Assembly (NCBI GenBank): GCA_034927285.1
Contig: JAYFQF010000034.1
Coordinates: 19,185 to 83,184 of the forward strand
Length of the DNA stretch: 64,000 nucleotides
Reading direction: 5' to 3'
DNA from: JAYFQF01 sp034927285
Lineage (GTDB): Bacteria > Bacillota > Peptococcia > DRI-13 > UBA5745
The position numbers and the translations under genes are program-made. Below, piece after piece: positions 23,822-33,106 of this stretch. The notes under the pieces are model-generated. The model ran no database searches. It saw only the letters and a list, made by a program, of their open reading frames with translations, and was not told the origin of the DNA. The number at the start of each line of letters is the position of its first letter. Position 1 is the stretch's first letter.

Positions 23822-24589
23822 TTAAAAAATCCCCCTTTCAAACAGCTCATCCACCAGGGCCATGTAGTCCAGAACCGCGTTGTTTCGGGGGGCATAATCG
23901 ACAATGTCCCGCTGCAGGGTAGTCATGGCCTTGCTGATGACATTGCTGTGCCGGATTCTGGTCTCCAAAAGCGGGATGCCCAGATGTTCCGTAAGAAGCT
24001 TGGCCGTTTCCCAGGTGGTGCGGCTTAAATCTTCCCGGGGATAATAGCGGACCAAAAACATACCGCCGATGACCAGATCCGGGTTGAAGGCCTGCTTAAT
24101 GCGGCAGATGGTCTCGTGGACCTGGACCATGCCCTGAAGGCTGTAGCCGTCGGAAAGCCCCGGGATCAGAACCACATTGGAGGCCACTACGGCGTTTGAG
24201 GAAAGCAGACCCAGCTCAGGAGGAGAGTCGATCAGAATATAATCATATAAAGGGGAAACGGTTTTCAGGCAGTCCTTCAGCATCCGCTCGCTGCCGGTAC
24301 CGGTGAATTCCCGTTCCACATTGCCCAGTAAAGCGTCGGCAGGGATAATGGGAGCTACGGCGTTATGCTGGATGGCATAACGGCATTTTACCTTATGCTT
24401 CAGCACGTCATAAATAGTAGGATGGTCCCGGGTATCCGCATTCATGCTGAAGGATAAATACCCCTGAGGATCAAAGTCCACGCATAAAACCCGATAGCCC
24501 TTATGCTTCAGGCAAACGGTGATGGCATTGGTGGAGGTGGTTTTTCCCGCCCCGCCCTTTTGGTTGATCAGTGAAATGACTTTGGCCAT
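23822..24589 (-). CDS. Orphan ParA/Soj-family ATPase
   Basis: A 255-residue ParA-type ATPase with deviant Walker A KGGAGKTT near the N-terminus (SLINQKGGAGKTTSTNA), Walker A' LCVDFDPQG and Walker B YILIDSPPELG. No parB or parS-like repeat is next to it. It lacks a FlhG-type N-terminal extension and a MinD-type C-terminal amphipathic helix. It is coupled to the ComFB gene and inserted between two plus-strand flagellar operons, so a role in positioning flagella or chemoreceptor arrays (like ParC-type proteins) is more attractive than chromosome partition. That is not proven. Confidence 0.85.
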   Translation of the reverse strand: MAKVISLINQKGGAGKTTSTNAITVCLKHKGYRVLCVDFDPQGYLSFSMNADTRDHPTIYDVLKHKVKCRYAIQHNAVAPIIPADALLGNVEREFTGTGSERMLKDCLKTVSPLYDYILIDSPPELGLLSSNAVVASNVVLIPGLSDGYSLQGMVQVHETICRIKQAFNPDLVIGGMFLVRYYPREDLSRTTWETAKLLTEHLGIPLLETRIRHSNVISKAMTTLQRDIVDYAPRNNAVLDYMALVDELFERGIF

Positions 24590-24742
24590 GGATTCTCACT
24601 CCTCACAATATTATTTATATCATGAATGATCCGAGAAAGGAAGGTGGAATTTATTTTTCCGCCCCTCTTTCATTTGCCGGGAAGGATTGAATAATTATCA
24701 GTAGAAGCGGTCTGCGGGGCAGACCTAAGCGAGGTGTGAGTA

Positions 24743-25072
24743 ATGATTGAGGTAAACGGCGTCTACGACGTAAGGCAGATCCAGTCTGCCGTGAACAATA
24801 ATCGTCTGTTAGGTAAAGCCGGCGCAAACGGTCCTGTTTCCGCCGAGGCGGGTAAGGAAAACGGCGTGGACGAGGTAAAGATCAGCCCGGAAGCCGCCTT
24901 CCGGTCCCAATTGGAGGCGGCCTCAAGGCCCTATACGCGAAAAATGGCGGAGGAAGCCTCTGCCCAGCGCCTGGAAAGCTTAAAAGAAAAATATCAGGGC
25001 GACAGCTGTCCGGTACAGGGAATGGATGTGGCCCGGGCTATGCTGAGCCGCGTTTGGGGAACTTCCCGCTAA
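24743..25072 (+). CDS. flgM: Anti-sigma-28 factor FlgM
   Basis: A 109-residue FlgM. The C-terminal sigma-binding half carries the family signature VDEVKISPEAAFRSQLEAA and RLESLKEKYQGD. The N-terminal half is polar and disordered as usual. It holds FliA (4185) inactive until it is exported after hook completion. A GAGGTGTG ribosome-binding site precedes the ATG. First gene of the flgM-flgN-flgK-flgL operon and divergent from parA. Confidence 0.88.
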   Translation: MIEVNGVYDVRQIQSAVNNNRLLGKAGANGPVSAEAGKENGVDEVKISPEAAFRSQLEAASRPYTRKMAEEASAQRLESLKEKYQGDSCPVQGMDVARAMLSRVWGTSR

Positions 25073-25121
25073 AAGGGGGAGTTCCGGCGGAGCGCTTTTA
25101 AAAACAGGAGGCCTCTAAGCG

Positions 25122-25598
25122 ATGGAGGAAATGAAGGAATATATCGAGGTTGTAGAAAAAAGCGTTGCCTGCTGCCGGGAGATGCTGTCCCAGGAGCAGG
25201 AAAAGCGCCGGGCCCTGTTGGGAAACGACCAAAAACGCCTGGAGGCCGTGCTGAAAAACCAGCAGGCGGCGGTAATGAAGCTGGATAGCCTGGAAAAGCG
25301 GCGCCTGGCTGCCCAGGAAAAGCTGGGACTGGGGGGAAAAAGCGCGGAAGAAGTGCTGGCGGCTTTGCCCCAGGGAGGCCAAAAGGACCGGCTGGCAGAG
25401 CTTTTCGGAGAAATGAGCGGCTCTTGCCGGGAACTGAGAGAATTAAATAAGACCGCATTGGGGATTGCCCGGGAAAATTTAAGGCTGATGGAACAACTGA
25501 CGGGCGGTATCCCGCAAGGCCAGGCAGGACTTTATACCCGAAGCAGGCAGACCGACGCCCGGGGAAGCCTTGCCGGCGGCTTTGAAGAAAAGATTTAG
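25122..25598 (+). CDS. flgN: Flagellar export chaperone FlgN
   Basis: A 158-residue, strongly helical coiled-coil protein (EEMKEYIEVVEKSVACCREM, LLGNDQKRLEAVLKNQQAAV, RELRELNKTALGIARENLRL). Pattern, size and position between flgM and flgK identify FlgN, the export chaperone of hook-filament junction proteins FlgK and FlgL. Its stop lies 13 bases before the flgK start, inside flgK's ribosome-binding region. Confidence 0.85.
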   Translation: MEEMKEYIEVVEKSVACCREMLSQEQEKRRALLGNDQKRLEAVLKNQQAAVMKLDSLEKRRLAAQEKLGLGGKSAEEVLAALPQGGQKDRLAELFGEMSGSCRELRELNKTALGIARENLRLMEQLTGGIPQGQAGLYTRSRQTDARGSLAGGFEEKI

Positions 25599-25611
25599 GA
25601 GGGTAAGACCG

Positions 25612-27168
25612 ATGGTAAGACCTACGTTTATGGGCATGGAAACCATGAAAAGTGCCATTTTTGCCAATCAGAAGTCCCTGGATATCGTGGGGAATAATAT
25701 TTCCAACCTGGATACCACCGGATATACCCGGCAAAGAGTGGACCGGACCTCAGTATCCCAATCCTATTTAAGCACCCGGGTGGCCTCAAACCGTGTGGGC
25801 CTGGCGGGCCAGGGCGTGGATGTCTTAGGGGTTTCCCAGGTCAGGGACGCTTTTTTGGACAAGCGCTTCCGTGAGGAATACTCCAAGGCCAGTTACCATA
25901 GCCAGGCCTCCGGCATTTTAAACGATATCCAAAGCGCCCTGGGGGACGGTTACGATATCACCGATGAGTCGGGACTTACCGGGGCCTTCCAGCAAATTTA
26001 CGAGAGCATAAACGATTATTCCCAGGATTCCACCATGGACGCCCAGGCCAATCTGGTGATGGCGGCCTTTAAGAACATGGCCCAGGTGCTGCAGCAGCTG
26101 GACAGCAAGCTTGATCAGGTGGCGGAGCAGCAGATCTACGATACCCAGATCGATGTGGACCGGGTCAACGATATCTTAGAAGAAATCGCCCATTTAAATA
26201 AGACCATCAGTCAGGACGCCACCGTACTGTCGGACCCTGATAATGAATATTTCCGGCCCAATGAGCTTTTGGATCAGCGGAACCTCCTTTTGGACGAGCT
26301 GGCAGGCTATGGGGACATCTCGGTAACAGAGCTTCCCGACGGGACGGTCAATGTGGAAATGGGCGGCATGGCGGCGGTGACGGGCCTGACCCATAATTCC
26401 TTAAGCCTGACGGTGAATAACGATCAGACCATAGCCCTAAGCTGGGTCTCCAACGGAGAAAAGACCCAATTCAGCGAGGGGAGCCTTTTGGCCAGCCAGC
26501 ATTTTATCAATGGCCGGGGCAGTAACGTTCAAAGCGGCAATGAAGAGCCATACCAGGGGATTCTGTACTACCGGGACCGGCTGGATACCTTGGCCAACGC
26601 CATCGCCGACGTGGCCAATCACAGCATCCCTGTGGTGGATTCCTCCACCGGCAAGCCCCAAAAGGACGCCAACGGAAATACGGTTTATAAAACCCTGATC
26701 GCGGCCAAAATGTCCAACGGAAAAACCAATGCCAAGGTTTCCGTTGCCGCCGCCAATATTTCCATCAGCGATGAATGGACCCAAGGGGGCCCGGGGTATT
26801 TCATCTACGACAAAAATCAGGATGTGCCGAATTACGCCCAGAAGCTGTCCGGTGCCCTGACGGGAGAAAGCTATACCTTCGTTTCCTATGGGGAGAGCTT
26901 TTCCGGCTCTTTTGAAGAATATGTCCACGACTACCTGTCCAAGCTGGGGACGGATATCAGCTACCAGGAGGGACGAAATGAGGCGGTGGCCAAGGTGGCC
27001 GACGATTTCCTGGACCGCCGGGATGAAATTTCCGGGGTTTCCAAGGATGAGGAAACCGTGGATATGCTGAAATACCAAAGCTCTTTCGAGGCGGCGGCCA
27101 GAGTGATGACGACTTTGGACGAGCTTTTGGATGTGGTGATCAACCGGATGGGCCGGGTAGGCTTATAA
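25612..27168 (+). CDS. flgK: Hook-associated protein 1, FlgK
   Basis: A 518-residue FlgK, the first hook-filament junction protein. The start is the ATG at 25612 (MVRPTFMGMETMKSAIFANQ) with AGGAGGG 8 bases upstream. The N-terminus shows LDIVGNNISNLDTTGYTRQR. The C-terminus has SGVSKDEETVDMLKYQSSFE then AAARVMTTLDELLDVVINRM, the canonical FlgK end. Order flgN-flgK-flgL is standard. Confidence 0.95.
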   Translation: MVRPTFMGMETMKSAIFANQKSLDIVGNNISNLDTTGYTRQRVDRTSVSQSYLSTRVASNRVGLAGQGVDVLGVSQVRDAFLDKRFREEYSKASYHSQASGILNDIQSALGDGYDITDESGLTGAFQQIYESINDYSQDSTMDAQANLVMAAFKNMAQVLQQLDSKLDQVAEQQIYDTQIDVDRVNDILEEIAHLNKTISQDATVLSDPDNEYFRPNELLDQRNLLLDELAGYGDISVTELPDGTVNVEMGGMAAVTGLTHNSLSLTVNNDQTIALSWVSNGEKTQFSEGSLLASQHFINGRGSNVQSGNEEPYQGILYYRDRLDTLANAIADVANHSIPVVDSSTGKPQKDANGNTVYKTLIAAKMSNGKTNAKVSVAAANISISDEWTQGGPGYFIYDKNQDVPNYAQKLSGALTGESYTFVSYGESFSGSFEEYVHDYLSKLGTDISYQEGRNEAVAKVADDFLDRRDEISGVSKDEETVDMLKYQSSFEAAARVMTTLDELLDVVINRMGRVGL

Positions 27169-27199
27169 AATCAGAGACCTGAAGAAAGGATGACATAGG

Positions 27200-28267
27200 A
27201 TGAGAGTTGCCGACAGAAGCACGGGACGAAATTATTTAAAATATTTAAATAAAGCCAAAAGCGATTACGCCAAGACCAATGAGCGCATCTTTTCCGGAAA
27301 CCGTTTTGAAAAAATTTCCGAGGATGTGTCCGCCGGCTCCCGGGTGCTGAGGGCCCGGTCGGAAAAGTACAAGGTGGAAAAACAGCTGGATAATGTGAAA
27401 TCCATCAATGAAGAAATGACCAGCATGGAAACCGCCATGACCTCCATCGAGGATATCCTGCTGGAGATCCATCCCATGGTATCCAAGGCCAAGACCCTGA
27501 CCAGCGGCGAGTCCGGCCGCAACGCCCTGGCTAATGAGATCAAGGCCATGCGGGAGGAGATCCTGCAGTTTGCCAATACCAAATACGGCAAGCGTTTTGT
27601 TTTTGGCGGCACCAACGCCAGCCAGGCGCCCTTCACCACCGATAATAACGGCAAGCTGTTATATAACGGCGTCGCCGTGGACTCGATAAAGCAGGCCGCC
27701 GACGGCACTTATTATTATGAAGCCGAGGAAAGCGGCGTCACGGTAAAAAAGGAAATCCCCATGGACGGGGACGTTTATCTGGATATCGGCCTGGGGATCA
27801 AGGTCCATGAAGGCTCGGTAAATCCGACTACCGGCGCCGAGACCATGCCCAACGTGGACCCGGATACCGGCTTTAAGCTTTCCTTCAGCGGCCTGGAGCT
27901 TCTGGGCTTCGGGGTCAACAGCGAAGGCGTGTCCAATAATATATTTAACGTGTTGACGGAGATCGAAAACAATATCCGGAACTTTAATGAGGAAGAGCTG
28001 GAAAAGTACGATAATCAGTTTGTGGCGCTGTCGGATACCTTCCGGGCCAACCTCACCAATATCGGCGCCAAAACGAATTTTCTCGATACCATGCAGACCC
28101 GGCTGCAGCAGACCGCCGACAGCTACACCAGCCGGATCAGCACCCTGATGGGGACCAACGACGCAGAGGAGTCCACCCACCTCACCATGAACGACTATGT
28201 TTTAAAAGCCGTGCTGCAGATGGGAAGCCAGATACTGCCGGTATCCCTGATGGATTTTTTGAGTTAA
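27200..28267 (+). CDS. flgL: Hook-associated protein 3, FlgL
   Basis: A 355-residue FlgL, the second junction protein, with flagellin-like ends: MRVADRSTGRNYLKYLNKAK and IFSGNRFEKISEDVSAGS at the N-terminus, KRFVFGGTN in the first third, and NFLDTMQTRLQQTADSYTSR at the C-terminus. GAAAGGATG precedes the ATG. It sits directly after flgK. Confidence 0.92.
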   Translation: MRVADRSTGRNYLKYLNKAKSDYAKTNERIFSGNRFEKISEDVSAGSRVLRARSEKYKVEKQLDNVKSINEEMTSMETAMTSIEDILLEIHPMVSKAKTLTSGESGRNALANEIKAMREEILQFANTKYGKRFVFGGTNASQAPFTTDNNGKLLYNGVAVDSIKQAADGTYYYEAEESGVTVKKEIPMDGDVYLDIGLGIKVHEGSVNPTTGAETMPNVDPDTGFKLSFSGLELLGFGVNSEGVSNNIFNVLTEIENNIRNFNEEELEKYDNQFVALSDTFRANLTNIGAKTNFLDTMQTRLQQTADSYTSRISTLMGTNDAEESTHLTMNDYVLKAVLQMGSQILPVSLMDFLS

Positions 28268-28296
28268 GCTTTCGTTAGGAGGAAGGTGTTTTTAGG

Positions 28297-28896
28297 ATGC
28301 AGCTTCTGCAGATAACGACTACGCCCATGAAATATGAGTTGGTAATCGAACCTGCCCGGCTGGAGTATCAGCAGGACTTTATGCCCCGGGCCAAGGTAGA
28401 GACCACGGACTCGGAACTGAAAATCCGGACCAGCCCCACGGTTTTACGCCTTGACACCTATGAGGCCCGGAGATCTTTAGGCTTTGCCACGGCAGGAGAC
28501 CGGATCCGGCAGGCCGCCCAAAAAGGCCGGAGCTCGATCCGGGAATATACCACAGAGGCGAAGGAAATGGGCAAGGAAATGTCCAATATCCATGAGGACG
28601 TCACCATCGCCCAGATTATCCGCCAGAAAATGCTGGAGCAGCCGGAAATGTACACGGCCTTTCTGCCCAGCGCCGGAGCCGAGATCTCCTGGGAGCCGGG
28701 CAGCATCAGCCTGAATTACCGGCCCCAGCAAACCGATTATGACTGGCAGATCAAAGACAACTCCTTAGTCTATATCCCCGGCAGCATCCGCGTAAAGATC
28801 GTGGAATTTGCCAAGGTAAATATCGAATATCTCGGCTCTCCCATGTATATCCCCCCCAGTGCCGATCCGAATTATGAAGAACCGATGGTCGGTTAG
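28297..28896 (+). CDS. DUF6470 (YviE-like) family protein
   Basis: A 199-residue protein of the DUF6470 family, typically found between flgL and fliW in Bacillota. Visible marks: MQLLQITTTPMKYELVIEPA at the start, SLGFATAGDRIRQAAQKG in the middle, and the C-terminal SLVYIPGSIRVKIVEFAKVN. No membrane segment or signal peptide is seen. The function is unknown. The good ribosome-binding site and conserved operon place support a real flagellar accessory gene. Confidence 0.85.
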   Translation: MQLLQITTTPMKYELVIEPARLEYQQDFMPRAKVETTDSELKIRTSPTVLRLDTYEARRSLGFATAGDRIRQAAQKGRSSIREYTTEAKEMGKEMSNIHEDVTIAQIIRQKMLEQPEMYTAFLPSAGAEISWEPGSISLNYRPQQTDYDWQIKDNSLVYIPGSIRVKIVEFAKVNIEYLGSPMYIPPSADPNYEEPMVG

Positions 28897-28909
28897 AAAA
28901 AGGTGAACT

Positions 28910-29332
28910 ATGATCTGTCCCACAAGAGATTTCGGTCAGGTTGAGATCGACGAAAGCATGGTGCTGAACTTTGTTCAGCCTGTATACGGTTTTGAGGAAT
29001 ATAAAAAATATGCCTTGCTTTACGACCGGGAGGCAGGAGACCATATCGTCTGGCTCCAGTCCCTGGAGGAACCGGAGCTTTGCTTTATTTTGCTGGACCC
29101 CGCTTCCGTTTATCCGGCCTACGCTCCCGTTATTCCCGAAAGCCTGAAGGCCTTATTGGGGGAGGGAGAATATATTTACCGGGTTCTGACGGTTATTCCT
29201 GCCCAGGCCTGCCGGTCTACGGTAAACCTGAAAAGTCCCATCGTGATTAATCCTGAAAACAGACAGGCGGCTCAGACCATTTTAGAGCAGGATTATCCCC
29301 TGCGTTTTCCCCTGCTGAAGGGAGAAGAATAG
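28910..29332 (+). CDS. fliW: Flagellar assembly factor FliW
   Basis: A 140-residue FliW, which binds newly made flagellin or CsrA and thereby couples flagellin translation to secretion. Conserved blocks: PVYGFEEYKKYALLYD, WLQSLEEPELCFILLDP, and NLKSPIVINPENRQAAQTIL. It is followed after two bases by csrA, the classical partner arrangement. AAAAAGGTGA precedes the ATG. Confidence 0.95.
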   Translation: MICPTRDFGQVEIDESMVLNFVQPVYGFEEYKKYALLYDREAGDHIVWLQSLEEPELCFILLDPASVYPAYAPVIPESLKALLGEGEYIYRVLTVIPAQACRSTVNLKSPIVINPENRQAAQTILEQDYPLRFPLLKGEE

Positions 29333-29334
29333 TT

Positions 29335-29604
29335 ATGCTGGTCATTACTCGAAAAGTAAACGATTCTTTGATCATTGAAATGGAGGGAAAGGACCAGACC
29401 ATTGAGATCAAGGTAACGGAAATCGGAAACCAGGTCCGATTGGCTATCGACGCTCCGCCGGGCTGTAAAATCTGGCGTAAGGAGCTGTACCAGACGATCC
29501 AGGCCAACCGGCAGGCGGCGGCAGAGCCGGGGATCTCCCACATCCGCAGTCTGGTTTCCCGTCTGCCCTCCGAGACCGGCTGCCAATCGGAGCAGGCGGA
29601 CTGA
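29335..29604 (+). CDS. csrA: Carbon storage regulator / translational repressor CsrA
   Basis: An 89-residue CsrA: MLVITRKVNDSLII, then IEIKVTEIGNQVRLAIDAPP and WRKELYQTIQ. The core RNA-binding strands are conserved, and the C-terminal tail is about 25 residues longer than the shortest family members. In FliW-containing bacteria CsrA represses flagellin translation; candidate GGA sites lie in the flagellin leader here. It overlaps nothing and starts two bases after fliW. Confidence 0.94.
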   Translation: MLVITRKVNDSLIIEMEGKDQTIEIKVTEIGNQVRLAIDAPPGCKIWRKELYQTIQANRQAAAEPGISHIRSLVSRLPSETGCQSEQAD

Positions 29605-29611
29605 CCGGAAC

Positions 29612-29637
29612 AGCCGCCGTCCGCGGGACAGGCGGCT
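29612..29637 (+). terminator. Hairpin between csrA and the FliT-like gene
   Basis: AGCCGCC (29612-29618) pairs with GGCGGCT (29631-29637) and GTCC with GGAC inside, followed by only TTAT. It may attenuate transcription between csrA and the fliD section of the operon. Confidence 0.4.
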
Positions 29638-29664
29638 TTATGCTAACTCGAGGAGGAATTCCCC

Positions 29665-30138
29665 ATGAGCGCCATTGAATCATTACCGGAGCTATTAAAG
29701 AAAAAAATAAAGATCTTTCAGCAGTTTGAAGAGATCACCCAGCAGATGTACAGCCTGTCGCCGGATACCATGCTGGAGCTGGTGGAGCAGCGGGGCGCTC
29801 TTTTGGCGGAGGCGGCGGCTCTGGATGAAGAAATCCGGGAGATCTGCAGTCACAATGAGAGCATCCGCCCGGTGATTAACCATCAATGCGATCCTACGGA
29901 CCTGGAGGGCATAGAGCGGGAAATCTATGAAGCTTCCCTGGGGGTAAAGGCGGCCGCCAACCGGATCCGGGAAAACGAGGAGGCTCTGCGCAAGCATATC
30001 GAGCTCCAAAAGGATGCGGTTTTAAAACGGATCGAAAACATGAACCAAGGCAGTTATGCCGTAGCCAACCAATATTACCGCTCCGTTCAGACCGGCCTCA
30101 ATCAGCCTATGGGGCCAAGCCGGGAGAAAAAAGTATGA
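29665..30138 (+). CDS. Coiled-coil flagellar protein, FliT/FlgN-like
   Basis: A 157-residue helical protein behind CGAGGAGG. The first half (IKIFQQFEEITQQMYSLSPD, then MLELVEQRGALLAEAAALDE) has the alternating pattern of FliT/FlgN-type export chaperones. A second coiled coil spans residues ~85-130. Position directly before fliD fits FliT, the FliD chaperone. It is longer than typical FliT (about 120), and primary-sequence evidence is modest, so a hypothetical flagellar coiled-coil protein is the alternative. Confidence 0.55.
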   Translation: MSAIESLPELLKKKIKIFQQFEEITQQMYSLSPDTMLELVEQRGALLAEAAALDEEIREICSHNESIRPVINHQCDPTDLEGIEREIYEASLGVKAAANRIRENEEALRKHIELQKDAVLKRIENMNQGSYAVANQYYRSVQTGLNQPMGPSREKKV

Positions 30139-30155
30139 TTTATCGGGAAACCCCT

Positions 30156-30181
30156 TGAAAATTGGAAGTTTCAGGCGATAA
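30156..30181 (+). promoter_or_regulatory. Possible sigma-28 promoter of fliD-fliS-flgB-flgC
   Basis: TGAA (30156-30159), 14 bases, then GGCGATAA (30174-30181) differs from TAAA-N15-GCCGATAA by one base in each box and one base of spacing. It lies 59 bases before the fliD start. It would give fliD a FliA-dependent transcript separate from the flgM operon. Confidence 0.5.
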
Positions 30182-30239
30182 TTGTAATAGAAGAATCAAC
30201 AATTGAGAATCAGCAGAAGTAACCTTGGGAGGTGCAGAG

Positions 30240-33083
30240 GTGAATATCAGTTCTTCCAATTATTACAGCGTCAGCGCCAGCAGCAGCAACGGCATATCGG
30301 GCCTGATTTCGGGGATGGATACGGACAGCATGGTGAAGCAGATGCTCTCCGGCACCCAGAGCAAGATCGACAAGCAGGAGGCGCTGAAGACCCAGACAGA
30401 ATGGAAGCAGGAGTATTACCGGGATATTATAAATTCGATTAATGGTCTTTCCAGTAAATACTTTGACAGTACCTATGATTCCAGTTTGAATGTAAACTTT
30501 GCCAGCAACGCTTTCTTTAATTCCATGATATCCTCCGTCACTTCCGGCGACGCCCTGCGGCTGGTCAGCACCGGTTCTTCGGCGGCTGCCGGGGAAACCA
30601 GGGTAGCCGTTAAGCAGCTGGCCACCAACTCCAGTCTGGTTTCCGCAGCGCCGATGAGCGGCGATGAGAAGATCAGCGGCAAGGCCCTCAGCGAGGCAGC
30701 CCTGAAAACCAATCTTGAAAAAAAGGTAGTGGTGAAGGTAGGGGCTCAGGAAGTATCGGTAAACCTGAATAACGTAAATACGGAAGACGGCCTGGTGGAG
30801 GCTTTCCAGCAGGCTTTTCAGGCTGCCGGCGTCACGGGAGTCAGCGCCAAAATTTATAATGACCGTCTGCGGCTGGTCACCGAGGATCAGAGCGTGAATG
30901 TTTCCCTGGGAACAGGCAGCACCGCTTTGGGCCTGGAGATGACCGGCTTAAGTTATGCTTCCGCCAGCCAGATAAAGGATATTGACGGAAACACCATCGG
31001 CAACATGCTCCAGGGGGGCCAGGTCCAGGAAGCGGCCGGCACCACCTTTAATCTGACCTTAGACGGCGTGCAGAAAACCATCACCTTAAACGCCGCAGCC
31101 GACAGCTCCGGAAATATTACGGTAGACTCTGTCTATGCCGCCTTGCAGACCGAGGTTTCCCGGGCTTTCGGCGATTATGTCACCGTAAATATGATAGACG
31201 TGGATGGAGGAAAGGCCTTTGAGCTGGGACTGAATATGAACGGCGAGAAGGGCCATCAGCTGACGGTTACCGGTATTTCCTGCGCCAATATCGGCTTAGT
31301 GGCCGGCGACACCACCCATCTTACCACCAGCACCAAGCTGGGAGAGCTGGACGCCGGGGGCAAGCGGTACGCCTTCACCATCAACGGCGTATCCTTTTCC
31401 TTTACGGATCAGGATTCCATCGGCACGATGATCAATACGATTAATAACAGCAGCGCCGGCGTGAAGCTGACCTACTCCTCTTTGTCCGATACCTTCCGGC
31501 TGGAGTCCGCTTCCACCGGCTCAAAATATAAAATCCAGCTTTCCCAGGAGGAAGGCGACCTTTTGGGTACCATCTTCGGCAGCGGGAAGGTGGCGGCGGC
31601 GGGAGCCGCGGCCAGTGAAGAGCTGACGGTGGGAAGCATTCAGGGGCAGTCCCTGGCCGCCGATTATTCCTCGGAAGAGGTTTCCTTAACAATGACCGTC
31701 AACGGCAAAACCTACATCTATTCCGCCGCCGCAGGCTCTGATGACGAGGCCCTGACGAAAGCCCAGATCGAAAACGGCTTCCAGCAGTACCTGAAAGCGA
31801 ATTTTGGCGACGACATTTCTTATGCCGACGGCAAGCTGACCATCGCCCAGGGTTATGTGGTCAAATTTGACCAGACCAAGGTGGACCTGGAAGACGCCCA
31901 GGCCATGGCGGAGGCGTCCAAAAGCGATTTGGCTCTGGCCCTGGGTTTCAGCCGTACCGCCGCCTCCAACGTAGCAAAGGCCGATACCCCTTTGAGTGAA
32001 ATCCAGCAGCTCCAGGGCCTGGATCTCCGGAATTCCGGCGGGACCGCCGCCGCCAGCCTGGAGGACATCGCCACCATCAACGGCCACAATATCACCTATA
32101 AAGACGGCAGATTGGTGCTGTCGGGTTCCGGCAGCATAGATCTTTCCGGCGAGCCGGAGTTGGCGGCTCTTTTCGGCAGCGACAGCCTTACTCTGGGCAG
32201 CGGCGCTTTGCAGACGGATGCGGTCAGCGGCGGCACCGACGCCATCGTGATCGTCAACGGCGTAGAAACCACCAGAAGCAGCAATTCCTTTACGATAGAC
32301 GGCATCACCATGGAACTGAAGAAAACCAGCGCCGAGATCATCAAAGACGGAGTAGTCACCGGCTATGAGGAAACCGTTATCGGCACCGGCCGGGATGTGG
32401 ATAAGATCGTAGAGGGCATCAAGTCCTTTATTGAGGACTACAACGCCATGCTGGATAAGCTGAACGGTTATGTAAATGAAGATGCGAATTACCGGGATTA
32501 CGCTCCTCTTACCGACGAACAAAAGGACGAGATGAGCGAAACGGAGATCGAGCGCTGGGAGGAAAAGGCCAAACAGGGCCTGCTGCGCCGGGACTCCAAT
32601 GTAGAATCCTTTTTAAGCCAGATGCGGCTGGCCTTATACACCAAGCCCGCCGGGGCCAAGTACGCGCTTTACGATCTGGGGATCGAGACTACGGAATGGC
32701 AGAACAAGGGGAAGCTGCAGCTGGACGAAACGGCTTTGCGCAACGCCATCAGCGCCGACCCCGACGCGGTAAGGACTTTGTTTACCGACGCCCAGGAAGG
32801 CCTGGCGAAAAAGCTGACCACGATCATGGACAGCGCCGCCAAAATCAGCGCCGGCAGCCCCGGCACCTTGGTCCAGCTGGCCGGCGTGGAAGGGACGTCT
32901 TCGGCTTCCAGCAATACCTTAAGCACCCGGATCACGAATATTGAAAGCCGGATCAAGGAATTAAAAAACAAGTATGAAAAGGAAAAGACCAGGTACTGGA
33001 ACCAGTTTAATACCATGGAGCAGGTCTTAGCCAACTACTCCAGCCAGAGTTCCTTTATTTCACAGCAGTTCAGCAGCTATTAA
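30240..33083 (+). CDS. fliD: Filament cap protein FliD (unusually long)
   Basis: FliD caps the filament and folds flagellin onto its tip. The start is GTG 30240 with GGGAGG 7 bases upstream. N-terminal block: SGLISGMDTDSMVKQMLSGT. C-terminal block: TNIESRIKELKNKYEKEKTR, then YWNQFNTMEQVLANYSSQ. At 947 residues it is far longer than the usual 450-700. The extra material is a run of beta-rich, Ala/Gly/Ser/Thr-rich segments (residues ~250-690), probably additional surface domains on the cap leg. The ends are intact, so assembly should be normal. Confidence 0.93.
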   Translation: MNISSSNYYSVSASSSNGISGLISGMDTDSMVKQMLSGTQSKIDKQEALKTQTEWKQEYYRDIINSINGLSSKYFDSTYDSSLNVNFASNAFFNSMISSVTSGDALRLVSTGSSAAAGETRVAVKQLATNSSLVSAAPMSGDEKISGKALSEAALKTNLEKKVVVKVGAQEVSVNLNNVNTEDGLVEAFQQAFQAAGVTGVSAKIYNDRLRLVTEDQSVNVSLGTGSTALGLEMTGLSYASASQIKDIDGNTIGNMLQGGQVQEAAGTTFNLTLDGVQKTITLNAAADSSGNITVDSVYAALQTEVSRAFGDYVTVNMIDVDGGKAFELGLNMNGEKGHQLTVTGISCANIGLVAGDTTHLTTSTKLGELDAGGKRYAFTINGVSFSFTDQDSIGTMINTINNSSAGVKLTYSSLSDTFRLESASTGSKYKIQLSQEEGDLLGTIFGSGKVAAAGAAASEELTVGSIQGQSLAADYSSEEVSLTMTVNGKTYIYSAAAGSDDEALTKAQIENGFQQYLKANFGDDISYADGKLTIAQGYVVKFDQTKVDLEDAQAMAEASKSDLALALGFSRTAASNVAKADTPLSEIQQLQGLDLRNSGGTAAASLEDIATINGHNITYKDGRLVLSGSGSIDLSGEPELAALFGSDSLTLGSGALQTDAVSGGTDAIVIVNGVETTRSSNSFTIDGITMELKKTSAEIIKDGVVTGYEETVIGTGRDVDKIVEGIKSFIEDYNAMLDKLNGYVNEDANYRDYAPLTDEQKDEMSETEIERWEEKAKQGLLRRDSNVESFLSQMRLALYTKPAGAKYALYDLGIETTEWQNKGKLQLDETALRNAISADPDAVRTLFTDAQEGLAKKLTTIMDSAAKISAGSPGTLVQLAGVEGTSSASSNTLSTRITNIESRIKELKNKYEKEKTRYWNQFNTMEQVLANYSSQSSFISQQFSSY

Positions 33084-33106
33084 GAGAGGGAAAGGATACA
33101 GAGGCG

